From: Caballeronia mineralivorans PML1(12)
Lineage (GTDB): Bacteria; Pseudomonadota; Gammaproteobacteria; Burkholderiales; Burkholderiaceae
DNA length: 64,000 bases
Assembly: GCF_001028175.1 (NCBI RefSeq)
Contig: NZ_AEJF01000258.1
Location: 1-64,000, forward strand
Direction: 5' to 3'
Made by a program: the position numbers and the translations under genes. This document shows positions 26,962 through 35,346 of the stretch, piece after piece; position 1 is the first letter of the stretch; the number at the start of each line of letters is the position of its first letter. Under the pieces are notes generated by a model. The model had not been told where the DNA came from. It saw only the letters and a list, made by a program, of their open reading frames with translations, and ran no database searches.

Positions 26962-28154
26962 AGCTTAATCTCCATGGTTTCAGCTCCCTCCGTATAATCT
27001 TCCCTGGCACACGAATCATGCGTACCAGCGAGGTAACTCGCATCAAGTGACGCGATGTTGGGACAGCCAAGAAGCCGCAAGCAAATCTCCAGTTCATTTC
27101 TCAGCATGGAAAGAACGTCACTTACCCCTCTCATGCCAGACGCGGCGAGGCCGTAAAGCGGGGCACGCCCCAGCAGCACGCCGTGGGCGCCAAGCGCCAC
27201 CGCTTTCGCAATGTCACTTCCGCGACGGATACCACCATCAATCAAAATAATGAACCCGCTCGGCGTGGAGGACACCGTGTCCGCGAGTATTTCGAGCGAG
27301 CTGAGCGCTCCATCGAGTTGGCGGCCACCATGGTTCGAGAGCACCACGCCATCGACACAATGTCGCGAAGCCATAGCCGCGTCGGCGACAGTTTGTATGC
27401 CTTTGACAAGTAGCTTCCCTGGCCAGTGACGGCGCACCCAGGCGAGGTCGCTCCAGTCAAGCGACATATCCATTTGCCGGCTCAGGGCTGCAGCCTGTGC
27501 TTCAATCCCGGGATCCAGTCGAGCGCTGCGGGCAAGGTTGACCAGTTCGGGGACACCATGCACTCCGACCTGCGCAGTCCAGCGTGGATGGGTTGCAATG
27601 TCCCACACCAGCTTTGAGGTCCACCGGAGCGGCAGCGTGAAACCCGTTCTGACGTAGTGGTCGCGTTGGCCGGTAACCGGTGTGTCGACCGTCAGCAGAA
27701 GCGTCGAAAAACCGGACGCATTGGCGCGCGCCATCATGTCTTCCGCGATTCTTCGGTCCTGCTGTACGTAGAGTTGCAGCCAAAGGTCTCCGTCCGACGC
27801 CTTCCGGACATCTTCAAGGAGACTCGTGGATGCGGTCGACAGAACGAACGGCAGACCAGCTGCACAGGCGGACCGGGCCAATGTCTCCTCCGCCTCGCGG
27901 CGGTAGAGTCCGTTTAGACCCGTCGGGCCGACGACCGCTGGCCAGGCTGCGGCGGTGCCCGCGAGCGTCACCTCTGTGTTCACGGAGGTGACGTCAATCA
28001 ACACCCGCGGCGCAAACATGACACGCTCGAAGGCGAGCCGGTTGCGCCGCATGGTTAGCTGATCTTCTGCCCCACCCTCAAGGTAACTGAATGCGAACGT
28101 CGGGAGGAATCGCTTCGCAGCAGAACGATAGTCAGCGATGTTGGCGAACGCCAT
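26958..28154 (-). CDS. FMN-dependent alpha-hydroxy-acid oxidase/dehydrogenase
   Basis: A 398-residue TIM-barrel flavoprotein of the LldD/glycolate oxidase/mandelate dehydrogenase family. The active-site base is His275 in SNHGGRQLD, the FMN phosphate loops are DGGIRRGSD and GRAPLYGLA, and TVDTPVTGQRD is the conserved segment near the substrate arginine. It oxidises an L-2-hydroxy acid to the 2-oxo acid. The start abuts the stop of the FAD oxidase gene. The pairing of an L-specific enzyme (this one) with a D-type enzyme next door suggests that both enantiomers are used. The exact substrate is open: lactate, glycolate, mandelate or 2-hydroxyglutarate. Confidence 0.88.
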   Translation of the reverse strand: MAFANIADYRSAAKRFLPTFAFSYLEGGAEDQLTMRRNRLAFERVMFAPRVLIDVTSVNTEVTLAGTAAAWPAVVGPTGLNGLYRREAEETLARSACAAGLPFVLSTASTSLLEDVRKASDGDLWLQLYVQQDRRIAEDMMARANASGFSTLLLTVDTPVTGQRDHYVRTGFTLPLRWTSKLVWDIATHPRWTAQVGVHGVPELVNLARSARLDPGIEAQAAALSRQMDMSLDWSDLAWVRRHWPGKLLVKGIQTVADAAMASRHCVDGVVLSNHGGRQLDGALSSLEILADTVSSTPSGFIILIDGGIRRGSDIAKAVALGAHGVLLGRAPLYGLAASGMRGVSDVLSMLRNELEICLRLLGCPNIASLDASYLAGTHDSCAREDYTEGAETMEIKL

Positions 28155-29606
28155 TCAGTCGCTCTGGAACGCAGCAGTTGCTTTAGGGAGCACACGACCC
28201 GGATTCATCGTGTCCCTTGGGTCGAGCAGTTGCTTGAATTCCTGCATCAGGGCAATTTCGGCCGCATCTTTGTATACCCCCATCTCCGACACGTGCAGCG
28301 AGCCGATTCCATGTTCGGCGCTGAACGTACCCCCCATTCCGGCCGCGATGTCATAGAGAAGATGGCTGAGTTTCAGTTGAACGGCAGCCTTGTCCTCGAC
28401 GCTCGCCCAGTATTCGTGCTTGAACATTGCGATGTAGTGAAGATTCCCATCTCCCATGTGCCCGACAACCACAGGCACAGCCGCCGGATGGTGTTCCGCC
28501 AGCGCACGCCCAGCAAGCTCGACGAAATCCGGAATCCGGTATGTGGGCACGGCGATGTCATGAGTGAGCCCCATACCTTCGCGGCCGTTCGCCTCGGTGA
28601 CGCTATGACGGATACGCCAGATGTCTTCACGCTGTTGCTCACTTGAGGCAATGACAGCGTCCTGGACTACGCCATCGCTGAATGAGTCGCTCAGTGCGTC
28701 CGTCAACTTGTCAGCGAGGGATTCACTTGTTCCCGTCGCTGCGGCGAGTTCAACAAGAACAGTCCAACTTGGAGTCTTCTGAAAGGGGTTTCTCGTATTG
28801 GCAGCGTGTCGCAGCGAAATGTCGAACTCGCTTTGCGAAATCAGTTCGAGGCCGACGAGTTCACCGGGGAATGCGGCTTGCAGCTTGAGACCTTCGTCGA
28901 CCGCTGCGGAAACGGTTTCCACTCCCAACATCGCGGTCGCGACCGCGCGTGGCCGCGGAAATAGTTTCAGAGTCGCCGCCGTGACAACGCCAAGCGTCCC
29001 CTCCGAGCCGATAAACAGGTTCTTCAGGTCGTAACCGCTATTGTTCTTTCTCAACGAGCGCAAACCGTTCCAGATACGGCCATCAGCAAGAACCACCTCG
29101 ATACCCAGAATCAGGTCACGGGTGTTACCGAAACGGAGCACATTGGTGCCCCCGGCGTTCGTCGCAATGTTTCCCCCAATCTGGCAGGAACCTTCAGCGC
29201 CGAGCGTCAGCGGGAACAGGCGGTCGGCTTCCAGCGCCGCGGCCTGTATGTCCGCGAGCACGCAACCAGCCTCGACAGTCATCGAATTGTTCCGAGGGTT
29301 CAACTCGATGACGCGATTCATCTTGCGCATATTCAGCAGCACGCTCTGGCCGCTGTTGTCCGGCACTGAGCCACCGCACACACTGGTGTTGCCGCCCTGC
29401 GGAAACACCTTGACGGCATTGTCATTGCAAAATGCGAGCACCTTCGACACTTGCGCGGTCGTTCGAGGAAACACGACGCAGGCAGCCTTTCCGGAATGAC
29501 GCTTGCGCCAGTCGATCAGATGCGGCTCCATATCAGACGGTGCGTCTACCACGTTGGCGTTACCCACCAACTCCCTCATTGCGGCGACCAGGCTATTTGA
29601 ATTCAT
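28155..29606 (-). CDS. GlcD-type FAD-binding oxidoreductase
   Basis: A 483-residue flavoprotein of the FAD-binding PCMH type with the D-lactate/D-2-hydroxyglutarate/GlcD C-terminal domain. The FAD loop is FPQGGNTSVCGGS (about 68-80), followed by GSCQIGGNIATNAGGTNVLRFG; the metal-binding/active-site part is VVGHMGDGNLHY and FSAEHGIGSLH. It oxidises a D-2-hydroxy acid. It is directly followed by the L-hydroxy-acid oxidase gene with no gap, so the two are one transcriptional unit with the ABC importer upstream. Confidence 0.88.
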   Translation of the reverse strand: MNSNSLVAAMRELVGNANVVDAPSDMEPHLIDWRKRHSGKAACVVFPRTTAQVSKVLAFCNDNAVKVFPQGGNTSVCGGSVPDNSGQSVLLNMRKMNRVIELNPRNNSMTVEAGCVLADIQAAALEADRLFPLTLGAEGSCQIGGNIATNAGGTNVLRFGNTRDLILGIEVVLADGRIWNGLRSLRKNNSGYDLKNLFIGSEGTLGVVTAATLKLFPRPRAVATAMLGVETVSAAVDEGLKLQAAFPGELVGLELISQSEFDISLRHAANTRNPFQKTPSWTVLVELAAATGTSESLADKLTDALSDSFSDGVVQDAVIASSEQQREDIWRIRHSVTEANGREGMGLTHDIAVPTYRIPDFVELAGRALAEHHPAAVPVVVGHMGDGNLHYIAMFKHEYWASVEDKAAVQLKLSHLLYDIAAGMGGTFSAEHGIGSLHVSEMGVYKDAAEIALMQEFKQLLDPRDTMNPGRVLPKATAAFQSD

Positions 29607-29613
29607 ATCGGGA

Positions 29614-30795
29614 TTATTTCTTCAGAACCGCGCTGTCGCGCGCCGACCAGCGAACGGTAAGTGGGCGCCCCATTGGCGAGCGCTCGGCAGCCCGCGCGGA
29701 AATGGTCTTTACAAGGAGAGTCGAGCCCGAGGCGGTAGTCAACTCGAACCTCGTCATGCCACCGACAAACGAAATCTGGGAAATGACACCCGTGCACTCA
29801 TTCATCCCATCGGCACCCGGCACCGTCGATTCTTCGCCCTCGAGTACCGAAATCTTTTCCGGGCGCACGAGCACCTTCACCTTTGAACCCGTGGCATGTC
29901 CCTCAGTGCTCCGGACTCCAAGCGCCCAATTGCCATTTACCAGGACCGTGTCACCTGATTGGACGACGCCTTCGAGCAGATTGGATTCACCGACGAAGTC
30001 CGCAACAAATTCGCTGGTCGGCTCGAAGTAAAGCTCATCGGGCGTACCGAGTTGCGCGATGCGTCCGCCGTTCATCAGACACACGCGGTCGGATAGATTC
30101 AGCGCTTCTTCCTGGTCGTGCGTGACGTACACAAGCGTTGTGCCCAAGTCGCGATGCAGGCGCTTGATCTCACCTTGAAGCTGGTCACGAAGCTTCTTGT
30201 CCAGTGCGCCCAGCGGCTCGTCCATCAAGATGACTGACGGGGAGTAAACAATGCAACGGGCAATGCCAACCCGCTGTTGCTGACCGCCTGACATCTCACG
30301 CGGCTTCCGGTTCTCGTAGCCTGTCAGACCGACCCGTTCCAGCGCATTGCGAACGCGTTGTTGAATCTCCGGCTTGCCAACTCCCCGGATGCGCAACGGA
30401 AAGGCAACATTGTCAAATACGTTCAGATGCGGCAACAAGGCATAGTTCTGAAAGACCATGCCTAGTCCGCGTTCACGCGGCGGGAGCGTAGATACGTCCT
30501 TCCCGTCCAGCGCGATGCTTCCTGTAGAAGGAGCCACGGCCCCGGCGATGATGTTGAGGATGGTACTTTTGCCTGAGCCGCTTGGACCCAGCAGGCTTAG
30601 AAACTCGCCTTTGCGCACCGTAAAGTCGGTGTGATGCAACGCCACCGAACTCCCGTAGCTCTTGCTGATACCCCGGAAAACAATCATGTTCTCCACGGTG
30701 TCGATTGAGGTCGACATGGTGTTCAAATTTCCGTTGACGGATGGATTCGTTTGGGCCGAAGGCCGCCCGTTGTTCTCGAGCAGTACGTGTGACAT
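29614..30795 (-). CDS. ABC importer ATPase, PotA-like
   Basis: A 393-residue ATPase of the polyamine/opine/thiamine (PotA/FbpC) group. Walker A GPSGSGKST is at residues 70-78, the signature MSGGQQQRV follows, then VILMDEPLGALD and the H-loop YVTHDQ; a TOBE domain occupies the last 100 residues. The ATG at 30795 has GGAGAAAAGC in front. It energises the two permeases at 30810-32494 with the binding protein at 32553-33623. Confidence 0.9.
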   Translation of the reverse strand: MSHVLLENNGRPSAQTNPSVNGNLNTMSTSIDTVENMIVFRGISKSYGSSVALHHTDFTVRKGEFLSLLGPSGSGKSTILNIIAGAVAPSTGSIALDGKDVSTLPPRERGLGMVFQNYALLPHLNVFDNVAFPLRIRGVGKPEIQQRVRNALERVGLTGYENRKPREMSGGQQQRVGIARCIVYSPSVILMDEPLGALDKKLRDQLQGEIKRLHRDLGTTLVYVTHDQEEALNLSDRVCLMNGGRIAQLGTPDELYFEPTSEFVADFVGESNLLEGVVQSGDTVLVNGNWALGVRSTEGHATGSKVKVLVRPEKISVLEGEESTVPGADGMNECTGVISQISFVGGMTRFELTTASGSTLLVKTISARAAERSPMGRPLTVRWSARDSAVLKK

Positions 30796-30809
30796 GCTTT
30801 TCTCCGACC

Positions 30810-31661
30810 TCAATGTGACGACTCTGCTGCTGGCTGCAGAAACACGGAAACACAACAAAACACCAGCGAAAGCACCGTAAGAAGAGCCGACACCGCGGCG
30901 ATCACCGGTGAAATATCCCACTGAATGCTGCTGTACATCTTGACTGGCAAAGTCGTCGTCGTCGGACTCGTGAGAAACCACGCGATGACGACTTCATCGA
31001 AGGACACGAGGAACGCGAACAATGCGCCAGCGAAAATCGATGGCCTCAACTGCGGCAACACAACCTTGAAAAAGACGGTCCTGCGATTCGCTCCCATGAT
31101 GGTTGTCGCGAACTCCAGAGCAGGGTCCAGCTTTTTTACGCCGGCCATCACAGTCATCATCATGAACGGCGTCACGTACGCAACATGACTGGCGACCAGA
31201 CCCGCCGTCGTCCCGACGAGATGGAGTCTCGACAGATAGAGGTACAACCCGAGCGAGATCACGATGACGGGCACAAGAATCGGGCTCATGAGAAGCAGCA
31301 TCACCAACCTCTTTCCGGGAAAGTCGAACCGCACAAGGCCGTACGACGCCGGGACACCAATCAGTATCGAGACGACCATCGTCAATCCGGCGACCTTGAG
31401 GCTCTGCAGGATTGGACCCATCCACGAAGACGAGCTGAATAACTGCTCATACAACTCGAGAGACCAGACCCGCGGCGGAAAGGTCAGTTCGCCGTTCCCT
31501 CCAAACGAAATCGGAATGACGATCAAGGTCGGCACAAGGATGAACGCATAAACCGCAAACGCTATTACGTTGCGAAGTCGACCGTAGCGCCGTTCCTGCC
31601 TATCGACAACCACTCCGGTAGCCGCAGCAGCCGGAGGAACCATATCAATGGATGTTGTCAT
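30810..31661 (-). CDS. ABC importer permease, PotC-like
   Basis: A 283-residue inner-membrane permease with about six hydrophobic segments and the EAA loop (FATTIMGANRRTVFFKVVLPQLRPSI). The N-terminus (first 25 residues) is Pro/Ala-rich and cytoplasmic. It overlaps the other permease by four bases (ATGA), so the two are translated together. Confidence 0.9.
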   Translation of the reverse strand: MTTSIDMVPPAAAATGVVVDRQERRYGRLRNVIAFAVYAFILVPTLIVIPISFGGNGELTFPPRVWSLELYEQLFSSSSWMGPILQSLKVAGLTMVVSILIGVPASYGLVRFDFPGKRLVMLLLMSPILVPVIVISLGLYLYLSRLHLVGTTAGLVASHVAYVTPFMMMTVMAGVKKLDPALEFATTIMGANRRTVFFKVVLPQLRPSIFAGALFAFLVSFDEVVIAWFLTSPTTTTLPVKMYSSIQWDISPVIAAVSALLTVLSLVFCCVSVFLQPAAESSH

Positions 31662-32494
31662 GCCATCACCCTTTTCTTCGAGTCGCGCCGCTGAAACTGG
31701 TCCGCGGCCATCGCTGCCAACGTGACGATTGCAAGCAGAATCACACCGATTGCGGATGCGATGTTCCAGTCCATCGTCTCCCGGGTATAGAAGTCGACGA
31801 GATTGGACATCATCGCGTCCTTGCGCCCTCCCAGCAGCGCCGGTATGACGAAGAATCCCATAGACATCACGGTCGTGCTCAATGTTGCGGCTGCCACTCC
31901 CGGAAGACTCAACGGCAACGTAATGCGAAAGAAGATGCGCGGCGGCTTCGCGCCCATGATTTCGGACGCCCGATACAAGGACTTGTCGATCGAGAGAAGA
32001 CTCGCGAGGACCGGAAACACGATGAAGGGAATCAGGTAGTTTGTCATCCCTACCATCACGCCGAACCGGTTGAATAGCATGGGCAGTTGCACCTGGGTGT
32101 GAAACGCCGCCGATAGCAACTTGTTCACGAGCCCGTCCCGGCCCAGCAGGATGGTGAAGGCATAGCTCTTGACCAGAATGCTTGTCCAGAATGGTACGAG
32201 TACCAACACCATGTAAATGGCGCGCTTGCGCGGTGTTTGCTTCGCCAGATGCATCGCGATGGGATAGCCCAACAGCAGACTGGCCACCGATGCGGTGATG
32301 CTGATTTCGAACGTTGACCAGAGCGTGCGAAGAAACAACTCGCTTCCCAGGAGTCGTTGGTACGCCGACAGCGAGGGGCCGCCCGCAATCCAGAAACTCG
32401 TGTAGACGACATAGGCGAGCGGGACGAACAATACGAAAAACAGAAATACCGTCACGGGCCCGACGTACAGCAGTCCGTCAACACGTGATTTCAT
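31658..32494 (-). CDS. ABC importer permease, PotB-like
   Basis: A 278-residue permease with six predicted membrane segments and the EAA loop (ASEIMGAKPPRIFFRITLPLSLPG). It pairs with the PotC-like permease. Its start lies 58 bases after the stop of the binding-protein gene. Confidence 0.9.
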   Translation of the reverse strand: MKSRVDGLLYVGPVTVFLFFVLFVPLAYVVYTSFWIAGGPSLSAYQRLLGSELFLRTLWSTFEISITASVASLLLGYPIAMHLAKQTPRKRAIYMVLVLVPFWTSILVKSYAFTILLGRDGLVNKLLSAAFHTQVQLPMLFNRFGVMVGMTNYLIPFIVFPVLASLLSIDKSLYRASEIMGAKPPRIFFRITLPLSLPGVAAATLSTTVMSMGFFVIPALLGGRKDAMMSNLVDFYTRETMDWNIASAIGVILLAIVTLAAMAADQFQRRDSKKRVMA

Positions 32495-32552
32495 AACCCC
32501 TCCTTAATCCAAACCCCTATGCATACAGACGGGCATCGGGAACAGTGCTCAA

Positions 32553-33623
32553 TCAGCTAAGCACCCACTCCTTGAATCGCAAGGTTAGTTCATCGTAATG
32601 GTCAGCCCACCATACGTCGTTGCTGACAACGTTCATCTTGTTGGATGGGTCCGACAGCCACTTTCGCACCTCCGGCTTCACCATTGGCAAAGCGCTGCGA
32701 CTCGCTGGCGTATTGCCAAGCGCATCCATCAGGGCGGCCTGCCGGTCCGGACGCAGGGCGAATTGCAAAAACTTCATGGCATTCGCCTTGTTCGGCGAGT
32801 TCTTCAAAACCACTAGATACTCAAGACCAATCAGATTCTGCTTGAACGAGAAGTTGATAGGTTTGTTGGCTTCTTGAGCCGCCTTGACGCGCGTCGAGTA
32901 GGTGTAGCTGAAGTCAACCTGACCGGTCTCGACAAGCGTGACGGTTTGCGGCGTCTGGTCTACCCAGTTGCCAATATATGGCTTGATACGATTCAGCGAT
33001 TTAAATGCTCGTTCGACGTCAAGCGGGTAAAGTTTTTCCGGAGTTACCCCGTCAGCGAGCAATGCAATTTCCATCGTCTCGCTCGCACGGTTGCGCAGGG
33101 TCCGCTGTCCTGGAAACTTCTTGAAGTCGAAGTACTCAGCAAAGGTCTGTGGATGCTTGCCATCCGGAAATTTGCTGTTGTCCCAACAGATTCCGCCTGT
33201 GAATCCATAGAGGGGCACGGCGTCTTTCGTCATCGGCGCGATGAGGTCGCGGGCATTGAACAATGCCGGGTCAAGCGGCTCCCAGTAACCGTTTTTCGAG
33301 CCCGTCATCGCCATCGGACCTACTGCGTCGAAAACGTCCCATTGAACGTTGTTCGTCATCACCTGAGCCTTCACTTTCGCGAGGTCCGGCGTATCCACCA
33401 GCGTCACGTGCACGCCGAACTCTTTCTCGAACGGTGTGGCAAGTGTCTCCTGGACACCCGCATGGTAGTTTCCACCCCAACTCACAACCGTCAGGTTGCT
33501 GGCCGCCGCGGCCTTGCGTGAGGTGATAACCATGGGTGCCGCGATGGCGGTCGATAGCAGTGTCGTTCCTGCAACCTGCAGGAAGCGGCGGCGGGGCAGA
33601 ATGATTTTGGAATCAGCTGACAT
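32553..33623 (-). CDS. Tat-exported periplasmic binding protein, PotD-like
   Basis: A 356-residue solute-binding protein of the spermidine/putrescine/opine group. The N-terminus carries a twin-arginine signal (PRRRFLQVAG, residues 10-19) with an AAAASN cleavage region near 40. The mature part starts LTVVSWGGNYHAGVQ, which is typical of PotD-like proteins. The ligand is not predictable from this; amino-acid-derived and opine ligands are common in this branch. Confidence 0.88.
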   Translation of the reverse strand: MSADSKIILPRRRFLQVAGTTLLSTAIAAPMVITSRKAAAASNLTVVSWGGNYHAGVQETLATPFEKEFGVHVTLVDTPDLAKVKAQVMTNNVQWDVFDAVGPMAMTGSKNGYWEPLDPALFNARDLIAPMTKDAVPLYGFTGGICWDNSKFPDGKHPQTFAEYFDFKKFPGQRTLRNRASETMEIALLADGVTPEKLYPLDVERAFKSLNRIKPYIGNWVDQTPQTVTLVETGQVDFSYTYSTRVKAAQEANKPINFSFKQNLIGLEYLVVLKNSPNKANAMKFLQFALRPDRQAALMDALGNTPASRSALPMVKPEVRKWLSDPSNKMNVVSNDVWWADHYDELTLRFKEWVLS

Positions 33624-33650
33624 GGCTTTGGCCTTTATGTGATGAGCGGT

Positions 33651-34550
33651 CTACTCGATTTCACGCGCCAGGATGGGCGGAATGACCGTCGCCAGTCGCT
33701 CCCGTAGCGCATTCGAGGCCGGTAGCATCGGCGTCAGGACATCGCCGAAATCTAATCCCTGCAGTGCGAGCGCCGCCTTGACTGGGGCCGGATTTGGCTC
33801 GGCAAAAATCGCATCGATGAGGGGGCGCAAAGTTGCATGCAGCGCGACCGCTTCCTGAAGGTGCCCGTTCGATGCAAGCGACAACACTTTAGCCCACTGC
33901 TTAGGAATCAGGTTGGAGCTCGAAATAATCCCCCCGACAGCTCCCATAGCTACATGCAGCGGCAGAACGTCTTCCTCACCGCTCAAGATCGCAATTTTGG
34001 TGGCCGTCAGTTCTGCTGCCCGCATCTGCTGCGCGAGGTCCGGATTGCATGCCTTGATACCGACGACACGGGTCAACTCCGCGAGTCGCGCGACAGTCTC
34101 GTAGTGAAGCGAAACACCTGTGCGATACGGGATCTCATACAGGATGATTTCCGCATCGACTTCATCGGCAAATTTCCTGTAGTAATCGACAATCCCGTCT
34201 TGGGTGGGACGAAAATAATACGGCGTTACTACCATCAATGCCTTGGCGCCGGCGGCTACAAAGGCCTTGGCGTTATCGACGGCGTCGCCGATACCAGGTG
34301 AAAGAATGCCCGGCACCACATGAAGCTTGCCCGCGCCGGCCTCAATCGAAGTCTCTACGACCCGCAGGCGCTCGCTTGCTGAGAGCGAGGTATATTCACC
34401 CGTTCCACCCAGCGGTACAACTCCGTCAGCCCCAGCGGACGTCAAGCGCTGGATGTGTCGCCGCAGAGGCGCTGGCTGGAATCGACCCTCCCTGTCGAGC
34501 GAGGTGGGAACCGCGGTTAGGATGCCCGCGTATTTGTGTTTCGTGCTCAT
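33651..34550 (-). CDS. DHDPS/N-acetylneuraminate-lyase family aldolase or dehydratase
   Basis: A 299-residue class I aldolase-type TIM barrel. The Schiff-base lysine is Lys166 in VVGIKACNPD, the tyrosine is Tyr138 in LYEIPYRTG, and the pyruvate-carboxylate loop is GGTGEYTSL (48-56). The family includes dihydrodipicolinate synthase, 4-hydroxy-2-oxoglutarate aldolase and oxo-sugar-acid dehydratases; the GxTGE loop with Glu favours a catabolic member over DapA. The start at 34550 follows AGAAGGGCGAACAG. The importer and oxidases downstream point to catabolism. Confidence 0.85.
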   Translation of the reverse strand: MSTKHKYAGILTAVPTSLDREGRFQPAPLRRHIQRLTSAGADGVVPLGGTGEYTSLSASERLRVVETSIEAGAGKLHVVPGILSPGIGDAVDNAKAFVAAGAKALMVVTPYYFRPTQDGIVDYYRKFADEVDAEIILYEIPYRTGVSLHYETVARLAELTRVVGIKACNPDLAQQMRAAELTATKIAILSGEEDVLPLHVAMGAVGGIISSSNLIPKQWAKVLSLASNGHLQEAVALHATLRPLIDAIFAEPNPAPVKAALALQGLDFGDVLTPMLPASNALRERLATVIPPILAREIE

Positions 34551-35015
34551 CTGTTCGCCCTTCTTCGGATGAAAATTCGCTTTGGTCGTCGCCCGGTCGC
34601 CGAACGTCGCATGAATGACACGATAGAAAGACAAAAACAAGGATGTTGCACCATCAGTACCAGTTACCATCTTCATAAGACGCGGTTATCTAATCGACAT
34701 CCCTGCACCGTAGAGTGACTCTTGCACTGGGATAAACCCTCGGCCCATCGCGTTGCAAGGAAGCCCAATGGCTTGAGGGATACGAGGCAGTCGCCTTCAT
34801 CATCCCTGATGTCAACGACAGGACAGAGCCGCATCGCCGCGTGGCTACAAGAGCAACCCTTCTGCTCATTTCTTTCGGAAGATTGATTGTGCCCGCGGTT
34901 GCGTCGCTGCCAATGAGCGCCCTCGGACCGCGTGGCCCGTTTGTTTTCAACGGAAACTCTCGCGCGAGGCTGGCCTTCTGTGCCGCTCGCGCGATGGGGA
35001 AAGAGCAAGCAGCCG
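34551..35015. other. Intergenic region upstream of the aldolase operon
   Basis: No intact gene is seen. The stretch should contain the promoter of the 34550-26958 operon. Minus-strand frames here may be worn sequence downstream of the ABC-ATPase remnant, but I see no family signature. Confidence 0.4.
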
Positions 35016-35324
35016 CTACCCGCCTGTCGATGACCGGTCGTATCCCGATGCGCGAAGGCTCGTTGAATTCACGGGCGCAGAATGAGCGGCCGTCATCGCG
35101 CAGAAGATTTCATCCTTCGAGACTCTGCGCGCCCTCAGCGGAAAGGCCAAGTTCTCAGCGCCCGACTTGCGCGGGAAAAGCGCATAGCTCTGAAACACCA
35201 TACCGATGTCGCGCCGCTCCGGGGGCAGGGTTTATCGGCTTCCCCGGAGGGGTATCTCGCCGTGAGTGGCAGGTTCGAAGTGGGCCAACATCAGCAGACA
35301 GGTCGTCTTGCCGGACCCATTAGC
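35016..35324 (-). pseudogene. Remnant of a PotA-like ABC ATPase
   Basis: One minus-strand frame reads ANGSGKTTCLLMLAHFEPAT, then HGEIPLRGSR, a TAA stop, and PPERRDIGMVFQSYALFPRK before degenerating. These are the Walker A, the early sheet and the Q-loop of a PotA-type ATPase. There is no start, the frame is interrupted by one stop, and the signature, Walker B and C-terminal domain are absent. It is not the same gene as the intact ATPase at 29614. Confidence 0.8.
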
Positions 35325-35346
35325 TCACGGAAGCCGTGAAACAGGC

